This document shows positions 41,849 through 51,653 of a stretch of DNA of 64,000 nucleotides, piece after piece. The DNA is from JANRLT01 sp041736895 (lineage in GTDB: Bacteria > Planctomycetota > Planctomycetia > Pirellulales > JALHPA01). Below the pieces are notes generated by a model. The model was not told the origin of the DNA. It did no database searches and saw nothing but the letters and a program-made list of their open reading frames with translations. The position numbers were made by a program, and so were the translations under genes. Numbering within the stretch: position 1 is the stretch's first letter; every line of letters begins with the position of its first letter. The DNA is taken from assembly GCA_041736895.1 (NCBI GenBank), contig JBGSSS010000208.1, positions 13,241-77,240 of the forward strand. Direction: 5' to 3'.

Positions 41849-43174
41849 ATGCCAGATTCTCCGCCAGAGACGAATCCCTACGAGCCACCGCAAGCAGTTC
41901 CCGTTGCCGGGATCACCGAACCGACGCGCGGATCGTTGTTGGTCTTGTTCCTGGTCGTTTTTATCGACCTGCTTGGGTTTGGCATGGTCTTGCCATTGCT
42001 GCCGAATTACGCACGGCTCTACAACGCCTCCGGTTTGACGATTGGGCTGTTGATGGCGAGTTTCTCGGCGATGCAATTTTTCTTTGCGCCGTTATGGGGG
42101 ATGCTCTCGGATCGCATCGGCCGTCGGCCGGTGCTGATGGTCGGGCTGCTGGGATCGGTCATCAGTTACTCGCTGTTCGCCGTGGCGTCGATTCAAGAGA
42201 GCCTGATCCTGCTCTTCATCTCGCGCATCGGCGCTGGCATCGCCGGGGCGACGATCCCAACGGCGCAGGCCTACATCGCCGATTGCACATCGCTCAAGGG
42301 GCGCGCTCACGGGATGGCCTTGATCGGCGCGGCGTTTGGGCTGGGCTTCACGTTCGGACCGTTGTTTGGCTACTTCGCCGTGCAAAATGAAAACGATGCG
42401 CCGGGTCCGGGGCCTGGTTACGCCGCGGCGATTTTGTCGGCCTGCGCACTAGTGTTTGCCTACTTTTCGCTGAGCGAATCGCTTAGCCCCGAAAGCCGCA
42501 GCGAAAACGCAGCCGAACGGCGGCGCTGGTGGGATGGGTCATCGTGGCGCGTCGCGTTGGCGACGCCGTCGCTGGGCTTGCTGCTGATCTCGACGTTTGT
42601 CTGCGTCTTTGCGTTCGCCAATTTCGAAGCGACGCTCTCACTGCTGCTCAAAGGCAGCAGCAACGAACGCAGCGTTGACACCGGCTTTGGGTTCACTTAT
42701 CGCGAGGTGCTGCTGACGTTCACCTTCATTGGCTTTTCGCTTTTGCTGGTTCAGGGCGGCCTCGTCCGGCGGCTCTCCAAGAAAATCAGCGAGACCAAGC
42801 TAACCACGATCGGCACTGTGTTGCAAATCATCGGCTTCGGCGGCATGCTCGGGGCGATTCACAGCGAATCGGTTTGGCTGCTGTTCACGTCGCTGTTTTT
42901 TGTCGTCAGCGGTTTTTCGTTTGTCACGCCGGCGCTCAATTCACTGATCTCACGCCGCAGCGATCCGGCGCAACAAGGCCGTATCCTCGGCGTGAGTCAA
43001 AGTGTGAATTCGCTCGCGCGGATTCTTGGGCCGCTCGTCGGCAATATTCTTTTGGTCCAGCAACTCGACTCGCCGTATTTGCTAGCGCTGGTGTTGATCG
43101 CTGTCGGCGGGGGACTTGTTTTAGTCGCCGGACGACAGGGGAAAGATTTTCCGGCGACTGAAAAAGAAAAATAG
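41849..43174 (+). CDS. MFS transporter, multidrug/tetracycline-type
   Basis: The 441-residue protein has about 12 helices. Family motifs are LLGFGMVLPLLPNYARLYNA, then LWGMLSDRIGRRPVLMVGLL (motif A) and RIGAGIAGATIPTAQAYIAD. It resembles drug:H+ antiporter-1 (TetA-like) exporters. The start at 41849 is chosen because it gives an NPYEPPQ motif at residues 9-15, the same position as NPYQSPQ in the MFS protein at 35568; an upstream ATG at 41816 is also in frame. The stop TAG abuts a GTAG-footed repeat. Substrate unknown. Confidence 0.85.
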   Translation: MPDSPPETNPYEPPQAVPVAGITEPTRGSLLVLFLVVFIDLLGFGMVLPLLPNYARLYNASGLTIGLLMASFSAMQFFFAPLWGMLSDRIGRRPVLMVGLLGSVISYSLFAVASIQESLILLFISRIGAGIAGATIPTAQAYIADCTSLKGRAHGMALIGAAFGLGFTFGPLFGYFAVQNENDAPGPGPGYAAAILSACALVFAYFSLSESLSPESRSENAAERRRWWDGSSWRVALATPSLGLLLISTFVCVFAFANFEATLSLLLKGSSNERSVDTGFGFTYREVLLTFTFIGFSLLLVQGGLVRRLSKKISETKLTTIGTVLQIIGFGGMLGAIHSESVWLLFTSLFFVVSGFSFVTPALNSLISRRSDPAQQGRILGVSQSVNSLARILGPLVGNILLVQQLDSPYLLALVLIAVGGGLVLVAGRQGKDFPATEKEK

Positions 43175-43200
43175 TAGTCCGTAGCGCTAGCTAGGGCGAC
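43174..43200. repeat. REP-like unit (CCCGTAGCG family) adjoining the MFS stop
   Basis: GTAG at 43174-43177 shares its first base with the TAG stop codon of the MFS gene, then TCCGTAGCGCTAGCTAGGGC follows. The inverted counterpart is at 43471-43497. Confidence 0.7.
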
Positions 43201-43301
43201 AAAATACAGAATGCCTCAACACGGAGAAACGGAGAAAAATTCAGAGCGGCACAGAGGAGAGTCATGAGAATTACAGATTATGAGGCAAGGCCAAAGAGAA
43301 T

Positions 43302-43362
43302 GGCAGAAGAATGAAGGCAGGAGAATTGCTAAGAATTATTCTTCTGCCTTCATTCTTCTGCC
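43302..43362. repeat. Long hairpin (GGCAGAAGAATGAAGGCAG arms)
   Basis: Two 25-bp arms differ at one position. The same arm sequence is the core of the MITE copies at 44747 and 49637. No terminal repeats or target duplication were seen around this copy. Confidence 0.75.
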
Positions 43363-43470
43363 TCAAACTCTTATCTCGCTAAGACGAAGCAGCGAGGCGG
43401 TTCGTGTGCAAGAGCTGCGCGCGTTTATTCTCTTTTGTTCCGCTACTGTCTCTTGCAATGAAAGTTTTTT

Positions 43471-43497
43471 GTCGCCCTCGCTAACGCTACGGGCTAC
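43471..43497. repeat. REP-like unit (CCCGTAGCG family), inverted
   Basis: GTCGCCCTCGCTAACGCTAC is followed by GGGCTAC. It lies 9 bp beyond the stop of the PDZ-protein gene and faces the copy at 43174 across 270 bp. Confidence 0.7.
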
Positions 43498-43505
43498 AAA
43501 AAACA

Positions 43506-44567
43506 TTACTTCGCCATGATGATGCGCTGGCCGTTTTGCAAAATGATCGTATTTCCGCCGCGGAAGCCGTTCTTGATGTGCTCAGGCTTCCATTCGCCGA
43601 GCTTCGCTTCTTTGTCGAGCGTTTGCTCGCCGCGCTTGATCTTGAGCTTGACGACGTCGCCGCCCGATTTTTCCGAGATCAGCTTCGTCAGATCACTGAA
43701 GCTCTCGACTTCTTTCCCGTCGATACTGACGACGACATCTTCAGGTTCGATCCCGGCTGCCGCGGCGGCCGAATCGGGTTGCACCGAGTTAACCATGCAG
43801 CCGTTGCCGCCGATCTGATCGCCCGAGATGCCCAGCATGCCGCCGTTGCGGCGGTCGATGCGGGTGTATGGCATCACGTTTTGAAGTTTCGCGAGGCCGT
43901 CATTGCTGAGTTTGGTCGCGTACAAATTCAACGCAGCGAGGTCCTTGAGTTCGCTTAACGTCTGCAATTGCGTTTCATTGAAGACGGGACCAAAGACGCT
44001 CAGTGAACGCAGCGAAGGCAAACTCCGCAGCAGACGTAGATCATTGTCGGTTCCTTTCCAGCTTTCTTGCTTGATGATGATGGAGAGATAACTGAGTTCG
44101 CCGTTTTCATCAACGCCTTCGTCAACGACTTCGGCACCGAGCGCCTTGACCTTATCGAGAGACTTGCGTTGTTTGAGCAGGCGTGTCTGTTCGAGGGCCA
44201 AGTCCGCGCGCTGCGCGGACCAAGTATTTTGTTGCCGCGCGATTTGACTGAGGGCTTGCTCCGCCGCGTCGGAAACTGCTTCTTCGCTATCAAGCATTTG
44301 CTCGAGCGCGCCCAAACTTCGATGTGCTTGTTCCAAACTCTTGGAAGTCGCGGCTTGCGTCAGCCGATCGATCGCAGGCAGGCCGATCTTCACTAGCGCC
44401 GTGCTGGCGCGATCGCGAATGGCAAACTCGTTGGCATCCAGATCGGCGATTAGTTGATCGAGCTTTTCGGGAGTGATCTCGGCCGCTGGTTCCGCAGCCG
44501 TCAAGGAGGCCATGCAGCCCAAGGCCAACAAGAAACCGAGCGTCAAGCGAGTGAGCAATTGTGGCAT
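43506..44567 (-). CDS. Secreted PDZ-domain protein
   Basis: The 353-residue protein has a signal peptide (1-24, LTRLTLGFLLALGCMASLTA), a helical repeat segment (about 30-120, HEAT-like: NEFAIRDRASTALVKIGLPA), a short leucine-rich stretch (about 170-225, LRLLRSLPSLRSLSVFGPVF), and a PDZ domain (about 245-325, CMVNSVQPDSAAAAAGIEPE, DVVVSIDGKEVESFSDLTKL). No protease domain is present. PDZ and repeat domains suggest peptide or partner binding outside the cytoplasm. The start at 44567 has AGGATT upstream and gives the signal peptide. Confidence 0.8.
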   Translation of the reverse strand: MPQLLTRLTLGFLLALGCMASLTAAEPAAEITPEKLDQLIADLDANEFAIRDRASTALVKIGLPAIDRLTQAATSKSLEQAHRSLGALEQMLDSEEAVSDAAEQALSQIARQQNTWSAQRADLALEQTRLLKQRKSLDKVKALGAEVVDEGVDENGELSYLSIIIKQESWKGTDNDLRLLRSLPSLRSLSVFGPVFNETQLQTLSELKDLAALNLYATKLSNDGLAKLQNVMPYTRIDRRNGGMLGISGDQIGGNGCMVNSVQPDSAAAAAGIEPEDVVVSIDGKEVESFSDLTKLISEKSGGDVVKLKIKRGEQTLDKEAKLGEWKPEHIKNGFRGGNTIILQNGQRIIMAK

Positions 44568-45012
44568 CGTAGAGAATCCTTTGGGAAATCGATCCGGCCG
44601 CCGCGCGGAAGCGCAGCGGACGAGAGCATGAATCCACACTCGAATTATAGCATTCCCCTGCGGTTCGGAACCAAGAGCATTCCGCGGGGAAATTTGCGGA
44701 TTTGCGGATTTTCGCAAAGTTTTGTCGCGATTTGATGTGAATTTAAGAGCCTATCCCACAATCGATTGGCCAATGAAACGCAGGTGATAGGCAAGAGAAT
44801 GAAGGCAGAAGAATAAATAAGAAACATTCTCTTGCCATCATTCTCCTGCCTATTTTCGGCTGAAGTTCGCGTTACGTTGGCATTCTCTTTTATTTAGCTA
44901 GTGATGAAACCGGTTATGGGATAGGCCCTAAATAAAGATCTGGACTCGGTTTGCCTGCGAATTGCTGGCACCGAAAGCGAGCGCGGCAGTATATTGAATC
45001 ACTGGAGCGACG
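44568..45012. other. Intergenic region containing a MITE
   Basis: Apart from the MITE at 44747-44928 no gene is seen. The flanks are AT-rich and probably contain the divergent promoters for the PDZ gene and the secreted protein at 45013. Confidence 0.5.
44747..44928. mobile_element. MITE copy A
   Basis: The 182-bp element has terminal inverted repeats GAGCCTATCCCA and TGGGATAGGCCC, flanked on both sides by TAA (44744-44746 and 44929-44931), a likely 3-bp target duplication. Inside is an imperfect hairpin with the GGCAGAAGAATGAAGGCAG-type arms. It has no coding capacity. TIR and target pattern resemble IS5-group elements, so it is probably moved by such a transposase encoded elsewhere. Confidence 0.8.
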
Positions 45013-45867
45013 ATGAAAAACATGCCGCACAGGATATTCTCGATGAACCAATTCTCGTTTCTTTCGCGAAGAAAGACAGTTGCGCTGGCGGCAGTCACGG
45101 CTGCTTTCTATCTGTCAAATGGCCGCGAGACGCTGGCGCAGCAAGTGACGATCGGCGCGCCGATGACCAACTCCGGCACGAGCTTTCAGGAGAACATCGG
45201 GATCGGCTGGGGCTTCAACATTCCCACGAGCAATCCAGCAGCCGGCGGCCGCGGCGTCGTTGGCATGGGGCCTAACGGACCGCAACAAGGGATCGGCTTT
45301 GGTTTCGGTGGTCCAGCCAACGTGCCGTTTGGTCTCGGGAATCAGAATCCGGCCAATCTTGGATTTCAAATCAATGGCGGGAACGGCGGACGCTTGGGCT
45401 TCAATATTTTTGCCGAGCAAGGAGCCAGCACGACTCTCACGAGCCAGACGCCGATGCTCACCGTGATGAACGGCCAGCAAGGGTTCTTTGCCTCGACCAT
45501 CCAACGGCCTTTTGTCACCGGCTTGATTCCCGTCGTTAGTGATGGCGGCGTGGGTTACGCGCCGACGGTTGTCTATCCGAGCATGTCGATTCCTTGGCCG
45601 AATCCCAACAATGGTCAAGGCGGCACGAGCGTCGTCAACGAACGCTGGACTCGGATCATGGCGAACGAATCCGCGCGTGCTCCGCGCCGCGATTCGCCAG
45701 CACCGGCTCCCGTGGCCGCCGCACCAGCAGCGCGCGCTTCTGGCCGCAGCAGCGCCGAACGCGGAGCGCCAAGCCTGGTCGAGATTCGCCGCGCGCAAGC
45801 CGCCGAAGAAACCGCGAAAGAGCAGACTCCGCCGCTCAAGCAAAAACGCTTGCGGCTCGAAGAGTAG
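45013..45867 (+). CDS. Secreted Gly/Asn-rich protein of unknown function
   Basis: The 284-residue protein has an N-terminal signal sequence (about 1-43, KTVALAAVTAAFYLSN, cut after LAQ). The middle (about 60-210) is rich in Gly, Asn, Phe and Pro (GIGWGFNIPTSNPAAGGRGV, GFGFGGPANVPFGLGNQNPA). The C-terminal 60 residues are Ala/Arg/Glu-rich and probably disordered. GGAG is 7 bp upstream of the start. No family was recognised; the composition suggests a cell-surface or matrix protein. Confidence 0.75.
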   Translation: MKNMPHRIFSMNQFSFLSRRKTVALAAVTAAFYLSNGRETLAQQVTIGAPMTNSGTSFQENIGIGWGFNIPTSNPAAGGRGVVGMGPNGPQQGIGFGFGGPANVPFGLGNQNPANLGFQINGGNGGRLGFNIFAEQGASTTLTSQTPMLTVMNGQQGFFASTIQRPFVTGLIPVVSDGGVGYAPTVVYPSMSIPWPNPNNGQGGTSVVNERWTRIMANESARAPRRDSPAPAPVAAAPAARASGRSSAERGAPSLVEIRRAQAAEETAKEQTPPLKQKRLRLEE

Positions 45868-45900
45868 TGATGGCTTCTGCCCACGCGTGAAAAGACGCGT

Positions 45901-47013
45901 TTATTGCCCGGTCGTTCCGCTCAAGATCCGGTCGCGATACATTATCAATCCATGCGCTGCATGGTACAATCCGCCGCAATCGAGCGGCACATCGCGGGCT
46001 TGGTCCATGAGCGTGACCAATCGATCGCACGCCGCGACCATCCAGGGCTGACGCAACTCTTCATCGCTCATCGAAGAAACAAGAAATTCAAAGATGTGGC
46101 CAGTCGTGCCGACTTGATCCGAGATGTCGGCGACCATCCCAGGCCGCGTAAAATAGTGGCCTGAAAAGGTGCCGTCGCGATTTTGAAACTTGTCGCGGCA
46201 AAGTCTCTTGTACTTTTGCACGGTGTCATCCGCGACTCTCCACCCACCCGTCAATTGCTCTGGCTTGAGGTTGTCGTTCATCAATTTCTGATTCACAGCC
46301 ATCGCGAGCGCGTAAAGCCGATGCGTTCCGCCGCACGAGCCGCCGACGATGATGGCGTTGGCTTCATTGCCTTCCATTCCCGCGAGCCGCTCCGCGGTCC
46401 ATGTTTCGCCGTTGCGGCTCGTCCAAGATTTATCGAGATCCCAGTAGTTCGGATTGCCTACGGCCATCAATGTCCACGATGCTTCCATCCCCGGCGTGAG
46501 ATCCCATTGCGCTTGCGTGAGGAGATCGTTAAGCGTGTATTGCTTGTTGCCCACAAAAATCTGGGTACTGGGATCGAGCCCTGTCTGCGAGAGATAACCG
46601 AGCCATTGATCGGGATGGCCTTGGCCTGTCTTCGAACCGATTTCGACCGGCACGACGACGCCACGATCGCCAGGACGCAGATTCCAACCGGTAAGCGTGT
46701 TGCCGTCGCACAGCCACTGGAGTGCGGGAACGAGCTTCCCCTCGTGCTCGATTTCTAGCTTATCTCCAAATGGCAGGAGGGCGTGCACAATCTGCCACGC
46801 CGCATGATCCTTGGTGTTCAGCCGGCGCTGGTTCAGCGTGTGATCGAGTACGCGATCGATCCGCTCGCGCAGTTGGTCCTCCTTGGGGAGTTGCTCGGCC
46901 GTGAAAACCGGCGCGGGCGAGTCGGTTTCCTTCTTTTGACATCCGCCAAGCGACAGCAAAACAGCCGTCAGCAGCAGGAACGGCAGCGAAAGTCGCGACG
47001 ATAATAATTGCAT
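45901..47013 (-). CDS. Lipoprotein of unknown function
   Basis: The 370-residue product has a lipoprotein signal (FLLLTAVLLSLGGCQKKE, Cys at about 24). The rest is a globular domain with motifs not tied to a known family: AWQIVHALLPFGDKLEIEHE, GMEASWTLMAVGNPN, VGGSCGGTHRLYALAMAVNQ, and a C-terminal DCGGLYHAAHGLIMYRDRIL. The helical pattern with repeated GG could fit an alpha/alpha barrel, but this is a guess. The start at 47013 gives the signal sequence directly. Confidence 0.7.
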   Translation of the reverse strand: MQLLSSRLSLPFLLLTAVLLSLGGCQKKETDSPAPVFTAEQLPKEDQLRERIDRVLDHTLNQRRLNTKDHAAWQIVHALLPFGDKLEIEHEGKLVPALQWLCDGNTLTGWNLRPGDRGVVVPVEIGSKTGQGHPDQWLGYLSQTGLDPSTQIFVGNKQYTLNDLLTQAQWDLTPGMEASWTLMAVGNPNYWDLDKSWTSRNGETWTAERLAGMEGNEANAIIVGGSCGGTHRLYALAMAVNQKLMNDNLKPEQLTGGWRVADDTVQKYKRLCRDKFQNRDGTFSGHYFTRPGMVADISDQVGTTGHIFEFLVSSMSDEELRQPWMVAACDRLVTLMDQARDVPLDCGGLYHAAHGLIMYRDRILSGTTGQ

Positions 47014-47216
47014 GAAACACCAGGGCGAGCGGTTCGCAATACGGCGAAATTCGGCTCGTGCGACGCACATAACCGGAACAATCCGACCGAACTCTTGCGG
47101 AACCCCGAAAATGGAAAGCTGTAGCGGTCGGGCAAACTTGAGAAACCCCGGCCAATCATACGATCTTAGTTTGTAGATTCCGGCGCGTCCATTGGCCGCC
47201 GCTTTCCATTACTACA

Positions 47217-47240
47217 AAGCCAAGGGATTTATTCCCTTGG
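47217..47240. repeat. REP-like palindrome (CCAAGGGA arms) before the receiver-kinase gene
   Basis: AAAG foot with arms CCAAGGGA/TCCCTTGG. The right end overlaps GGAGG (47239-47243), the only ribosome-binding-like sequence before the receiver-kinase gene. Confidence 0.7.
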
Positions 47241-47257
47241 AGGATCGTCGATTGTTC

Positions 47258-48454
47258 ATGTCCCAGACCAGTCCCTTCACGACCGAGCGTTCGCAAACCG
47301 CGCCGGAAATCGCGCTGCGCGGCGTCCTCGTCATCGAAGACGATCCCGGTGTTGCTGACTTGCTTGCCGATTTGCTCCATGAGTCGTTTGGCGCTGGGGT
47401 TCTGATCGAACAGGCGCGCGACTTAAACGCCGCGCGTGCAGCGTTGCAGTATGCCGAGCGCTACGATTTGGTGCTTGTCGATCAGGTTCTGCCCGACGGA
47501 CTCGGCTGCGATTTTCTGCGCGAAGGTTCGCAGCAGTGGCCGCAACTGACTTGGATCTTCGTCACTGGCCAGGGTAGTGAATCGCTCGCCGTGCGGGCGT
47601 TTCAATCCGGCGCGCGCGACTACATTGCCAAACGAAATCTCGATGGCCTGGAACTGGGCCACACAATCCGCCGAGCGTTGAAGCAGTCACCGCGTGCGAA
47701 AGTTTCACAACCGAACCCGTCGAGCGATATCGACCACCATCTCCGCGCGCTATCGCACGACATGGGGGCGAATCTGATGCTCATGACGAGCACCGTCGAT
47801 GTCCTCAAACAAGACGACGCGCCCGCGTCGCCGACGATCACCCGCGAGGGAATCGCGCACCTCGAGGCCTGCCTGCGCCAATCGAACAAGTTCATCGGCG
47901 ACTTGGTGACGCTCGCGCGCTCGGGCACAATCGAGATGGAACCCGAGTTGGTGAAGCCCACGGAAATCGCGGCGCAGGTTCAATTTGAACAGCGCCGGCT
48001 ATTGGCCGAACGCGACATCGAGTTTCTGATCGAAGAAGACCTTCCGCCGGTCATGGTCCACCCCGGCCGCTTGAAGCAAGTGCTGACGAATCTGGTCCGT
48101 AATGCCGCGCGGCACGGTTGCGCTGCCGTGAAGCCGCAGATCGTGATTCGCTCGAGCACTGATCCGCGCACCCCGTTGCCCGCGGATTGGCCGCTCGGGG
48201 AAGATGACTCGCGTCCCGCGATAGCTGCCGGCAAGCCGGTTTGGCTTTGCGTCTACGACAATGGCGCAGGCATCCCGGCCGAGCAGCGCGAAGAAATTTT
48301 CATCGCCGGCAAACGTCTGCCCACGGCGCATGCCCAAGGCACCGGCATGGGCTTGGCCATCGTCAAGAAAATCATCGACCACTACGCGGGCCGGATTCTT
48401 GTTGATCCGCGCACAACTGGCACGGCGATGTTGTTTTCCTTGCCGGGGGCGTGA
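47258..48454 (+). CDS. Receiver-histidine kinase hybrid
   Basis: The 398-residue protein begins with a receiver domain (about 20-135; VLVIEDDPGVADLLADLLHE, phospho-acceptor in LVLVDQVLPDGLG, Lys near RDYIAKR). A HisKA-like segment follows with His in LRALSHDMGANLMLM (about 168), and a HATPase domain (LKQVLTNLVRNAARHG N-box, DNGAGIPAEQREEIF, GTGMGLAIVKKIIDHYAG). The receiver-first order marks a kinase controlled by an upstream phosphorelay. No membrane segment. The start is at 47258 or an in-frame TTG at 47252, closer to GGAGG. Confidence 0.85.
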   Translation: MSQTSPFTTERSQTAPEIALRGVLVIEDDPGVADLLADLLHESFGAGVLIEQARDLNAARAALQYAERYDLVLVDQVLPDGLGCDFLREGSQQWPQLTWIFVTGQGSESLAVRAFQSGARDYIAKRNLDGLELGHTIRRALKQSPRAKVSQPNPSSDIDHHLRALSHDMGANLMLMTSTVDVLKQDDAPASPTITREGIAHLEACLRQSNKFIGDLVTLARSGTIEMEPELVKPTEIAAQVQFEQRRLLAERDIEFLIEEDLPPVMVHPGRLKQVLTNLVRNAARHGCAAVKPQIVIRSSTDPRTPLPADWPLGEDDSRPAIAAGKPVWLCVYDNGAGIPAEQREEIFIAGKRLPTAHAQGTGMGLAIVKKIIDHYAGRILVDPRTTGTAMLFSLPGA

Positions 48455-48455
48455 C

Positions 48456-48479
48456 GTACGTCAGGCATTCTTGCCTGAC
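48456..48479. repeat. Single REP (GTAC foot, GTCAGGCATTCTTGCCTGAC)
   Basis: GTAC begins 1 bp after the stop of the receiver-kinase gene, followed by the perfect stem. No inverted partner was found in the next 200 bp, which are otherwise empty. Confidence 0.75.
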
Positions 48480-48676
48480 CATGCGCGGGGTTCATCGCGG
48501 CGCCGACTCCGCGCTGCAGATTGCTAAGCGGCAAGCGATGGGTCACACTTACTTTGATCGAAGAGTTTGCGTCGCTCTTGCTTTTCGCCGCTTGAAACGC
48601 ATCGCTACTGCCACCGGAAAACTGACTTTGCTATGATAAGTCTTCCGACCTGTCATCCTGCAAACCTGTCTCCTGA

Positions 48677-49540
<864 letters not shown>

Positions 49541-49544
49541 AATC

Positions 49545-49568
49545 GTAGCCAAAGTCGTAAGACTTTGG
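49545..49568. repeat. Single REP (GTAG foot, CCAAAGTC family)
   Basis: GTAG at 49545 is followed by CCAAAGTCGTAAGACTTTGG, 4 bp after the stop codon of the dehydratase gene. No inverted partner was seen before the next repeat. Confidence 0.8.
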
Positions 49569-49605
49569 ATGCGTTAGTGCAAGCAAATTACAAGGACAAT
49601 ACTTA

Positions 49606-49933
49606 GTACACTGATTTGACAGATGGAAAAGATTTAGGGACTATACCAATACCGTTTTCATCACATCACACAGGTGACTAAAGCTGGGTTTACCCGCAAG
49701 AGTCGAATTCACACGCAAAAGTTTCGAATAGATATTAGCAGAAGAATGAAGGCAGAAGAATATTCCTGAGTCCTTCTCCTGCCTTCATTCTTCTGCCTAC
49801 TGCCAGACTTTTTAAGCAGCGATAGTTCCGTTTCGCCGAGGAAAACAGTTTCGGGATAGGCTCTTACTCTGATCTGCAGAATTCATTTCAGATCAGTGTA
49901 AATCCGTCTTATCAGTCGCATCAGTGTCCCATT
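49606..49933. repeat. Inverted CACTGAT element interrupted by a MITE
   Basis: The ends (GTACACTGATTT at 49606 and CAGTGTCCCATT at 49922) and the adjacent sequences match the intact copy at 33655-33764. The interior is split at TTA by the MITE at 49637-49863. Confidence 0.75.
49637..49863. mobile_element. MITE copy B, nested in a CACTGAT element
   Basis: The 227-bp element starts GGGACTATACCA and ends CGGGATAGGCTC, flanked by TTA on both sides (49634-49636, 49864-49866). The left 30 bp match the reverse complement of the right end of copy A (GTTTTCATCAC against GTTTCATCAC), so the two are the same family in opposite orientation. The internal hairpin has the shared GGCAGAAGAATGAAGGCAG-type arms. 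No coding capacity. Confidence 0.8.
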
Positions 49934-49955
49934 CGCTTTCTCGAGATTAGATTCA

Positions 49956-51527
49956 ATGCAGCCAATTCTCATTAACGGCCAGTGGCAAAAGTCGCAATCG
50001 AGCGGTTCGTTTCAAGCCGAAAACCCTGCGGCAATGACGGCACTGCCCGAGCAATTCCCGATCAGCACCTGGGCCGACATCGATGCGGCGCTCGCGGCGG
50101 CGACAACGGCCGCGGCGCAGTTGAACAAGGTCTCGCCGGAGCGAATCGCCGCGTTTCTCGACGACTACGCGGCGCGAATCGAAGCCCGCGCGGATGAGGT
50201 TGCGGCGCTGGCTAATCAAGAATCGGGCTTGCCCGTGAAGCCGCGGCTGCGCGATGTCGAGTTGCCGCGCACGGTGAATCAACTCCGGCTGGCAGCAAAG
50301 GCAGCGCGCGAGCAATCATGGGCCGCGGCGACGATCGACACCGCTGCGAATATCCGCTCGTGCCTGGCGCCGCTCGGGCCGGTTTGGGTGTTTGGCCCCA
50401 ATAATTTTCCGCTCGCGTTCAACAGCATCTCCGGCGGGGATTTTGCCGCGGCGATTGCTTCGGGCAATCCGGTCATCGCCAAAGCCAACACGAGTCATCC
50501 CGGCACGAGCCGGTTGCTCGGCGAGTTGGCATTCGCGGCGCTGCAAGCAAGCGACCTGCCGCCGGCGACGCTCCAATTGATCTATCGCACGAGCCACGCC
50601 GATGGCGAACGCTTGATCCGCGATCCGCGCACCGCATCGCTCGGCTACACCGGCAGCCGCAATGCCGGTTTGGTGCTGAAGCGCGCGGCCGACGAGTTGG
50701 GCAAGCCGGTCTACTTGGAACTGTCGAGCGTGAACCCGGTGGTGTTTTTGCCGGGCGCTTTAGCCGAACGCGGCGCGGCGCTCGTGGACGAATATGCTGG
50801 GAGCTGCACGATGGGGGCAGGCCAGTTCTGCACGAACCCCGGCTTGTTTATCGTCCTCAAAAGTCCCGCCAGCGACGAATTCATCGCCGGGATCGTCAAG
50901 AAATTTTCCAGCGCAACGCCTGGGACCTTGCTCACGAAACGCGTGCAAGATTCGCTCGTCGAGTCGGTGGATGTCTTGCAAAAGGCCGGTGCTGAATTGC
51001 TTTGCGGCGGAACCGTCGGCGGCGGGACAGGTTACTCCTTTGTGAATACGTTGCTACAAGTCTCGGCCAGCGAGTTTGTACGCAAGCCCGAGGCATTGCA
51101 GACCGAAGCCTTTGGCAACGTCGCACTCTGCGTCGTCGCCGACGATGTGGAGCAGATCATCGCGGTGATGTCGCACCTCGAAGGAAACCTGACGGGAACG
51201 ATATATTCCAGCACGTCCGGCGCGGACGAAAAACTGTACGCGGAATTGGAACCGCTGCTCCGCGCGAAAGTTGGCCGCCTGCTCAACGACAAGATGCCAA
51301 CCGGCGTCGCAGTGAGTACGGCCATGAACCACGGCGGGCCGTTTCCGGCGACGGGGCATCCGGGTTTCACGGCCGTGGGGATTCCGGCCAGTCTGCGTCG
51401 CTTCGCGGCGCTGCATTGTTACGACAACGTCCGCGCGGAACGCTTGCCGACGATTTTACAAAATAAGAACCCCACGGGTACGACGTGGCGCATGATCGAC
51501 GGCGTTTGGTCCACGGCGGATTTGTAG
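49956..51527 (+). CDS. 2-oxoglutarate semialdehyde (2,5-dioxopentanoate) dehydrogenase
   Basis: The 523-residue enzyme is an aldehyde dehydrogenase of the KGSADH branch. It oxidises 2,5-dioxopentanoate to 2-oxoglutarate, linking pentose or sugar-acid breakdown to the citric acid cycle. Motifs are PVWVFGPNNFPLAFNSISGG, NPVIAKANTSHPGTSRLLGE, LGYTGSRNAGL, the catalytic Glu in YLELSSVNPVVFLPGA and the catalytic Cys in GAGQFCTNPGLFIV. It follows the KdaD-like gene, separated by a repeat-filled gap of 415 bp. The TAG stop is inside the GTAG foot of a repeat. Confidence 0.88.
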   Translation: MQPILINGQWQKSQSSGSFQAENPAAMTALPEQFPISTWADIDAALAAATTAAAQLNKVSPERIAAFLDDYAARIEARADEVAALANQESGLPVKPRLRDVELPRTVNQLRLAAKAAREQSWAAATIDTAANIRSCLAPLGPVWVFGPNNFPLAFNSISGGDFAAAIASGNPVIAKANTSHPGTSRLLGELAFAALQASDLPPATLQLIYRTSHADGERLIRDPRTASLGYTGSRNAGLVLKRAADELGKPVYLELSSVNPVVFLPGALAERGAALVDEYAGSCTMGAGQFCTNPGLFIVLKSPASDEFIAGIVKKFSSATPGTLLTKRVQDSLVESVDVLQKAGAELLCGGTVGGGTGYSFVNTLLQVSASEFVRKPEALQTEAFGNVALCVVADDVEQIIAVMSHLEGNLTGTIYSSTSGADEKLYAELEPLLRAKVGRLLNDKMPTGVAVSTAMNHGGPFPATGHPGFTAVGIPASLRRFAALHCYDNVRAERLPTILQNKNPTGTTWRMIDGVWSTADL

Positions 51528-51653
51528 GTGCGGCTGTGCCGCACAAAGAGCAGAATCTCCAATTCGAAAATCCTTGCGCAGGCCAGGCCGCTTGGTCCGC
51601 GAGATTGGATGTGTTGACAACGTCTTGCGTTTGCCCGGCACAGCCGGGCCTAC
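51524..51653. repeat. REPIN (GTAG foot, GTGCGGCTGTGCCGCAC family) between convergent genes
   Basis: GTAG (51524-51527) contains the TAG stop of the dehydrogenase; the stem GTGCGGCTGTGCCGCAC follows. The inverted unit GCCCGGCACAGCCGGGC (51633-51649) is followed by CTAC, which contains the TAG stop of the convergent SprT-like gene. The element spans exactly from stop to stop. Confidence 0.85.
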
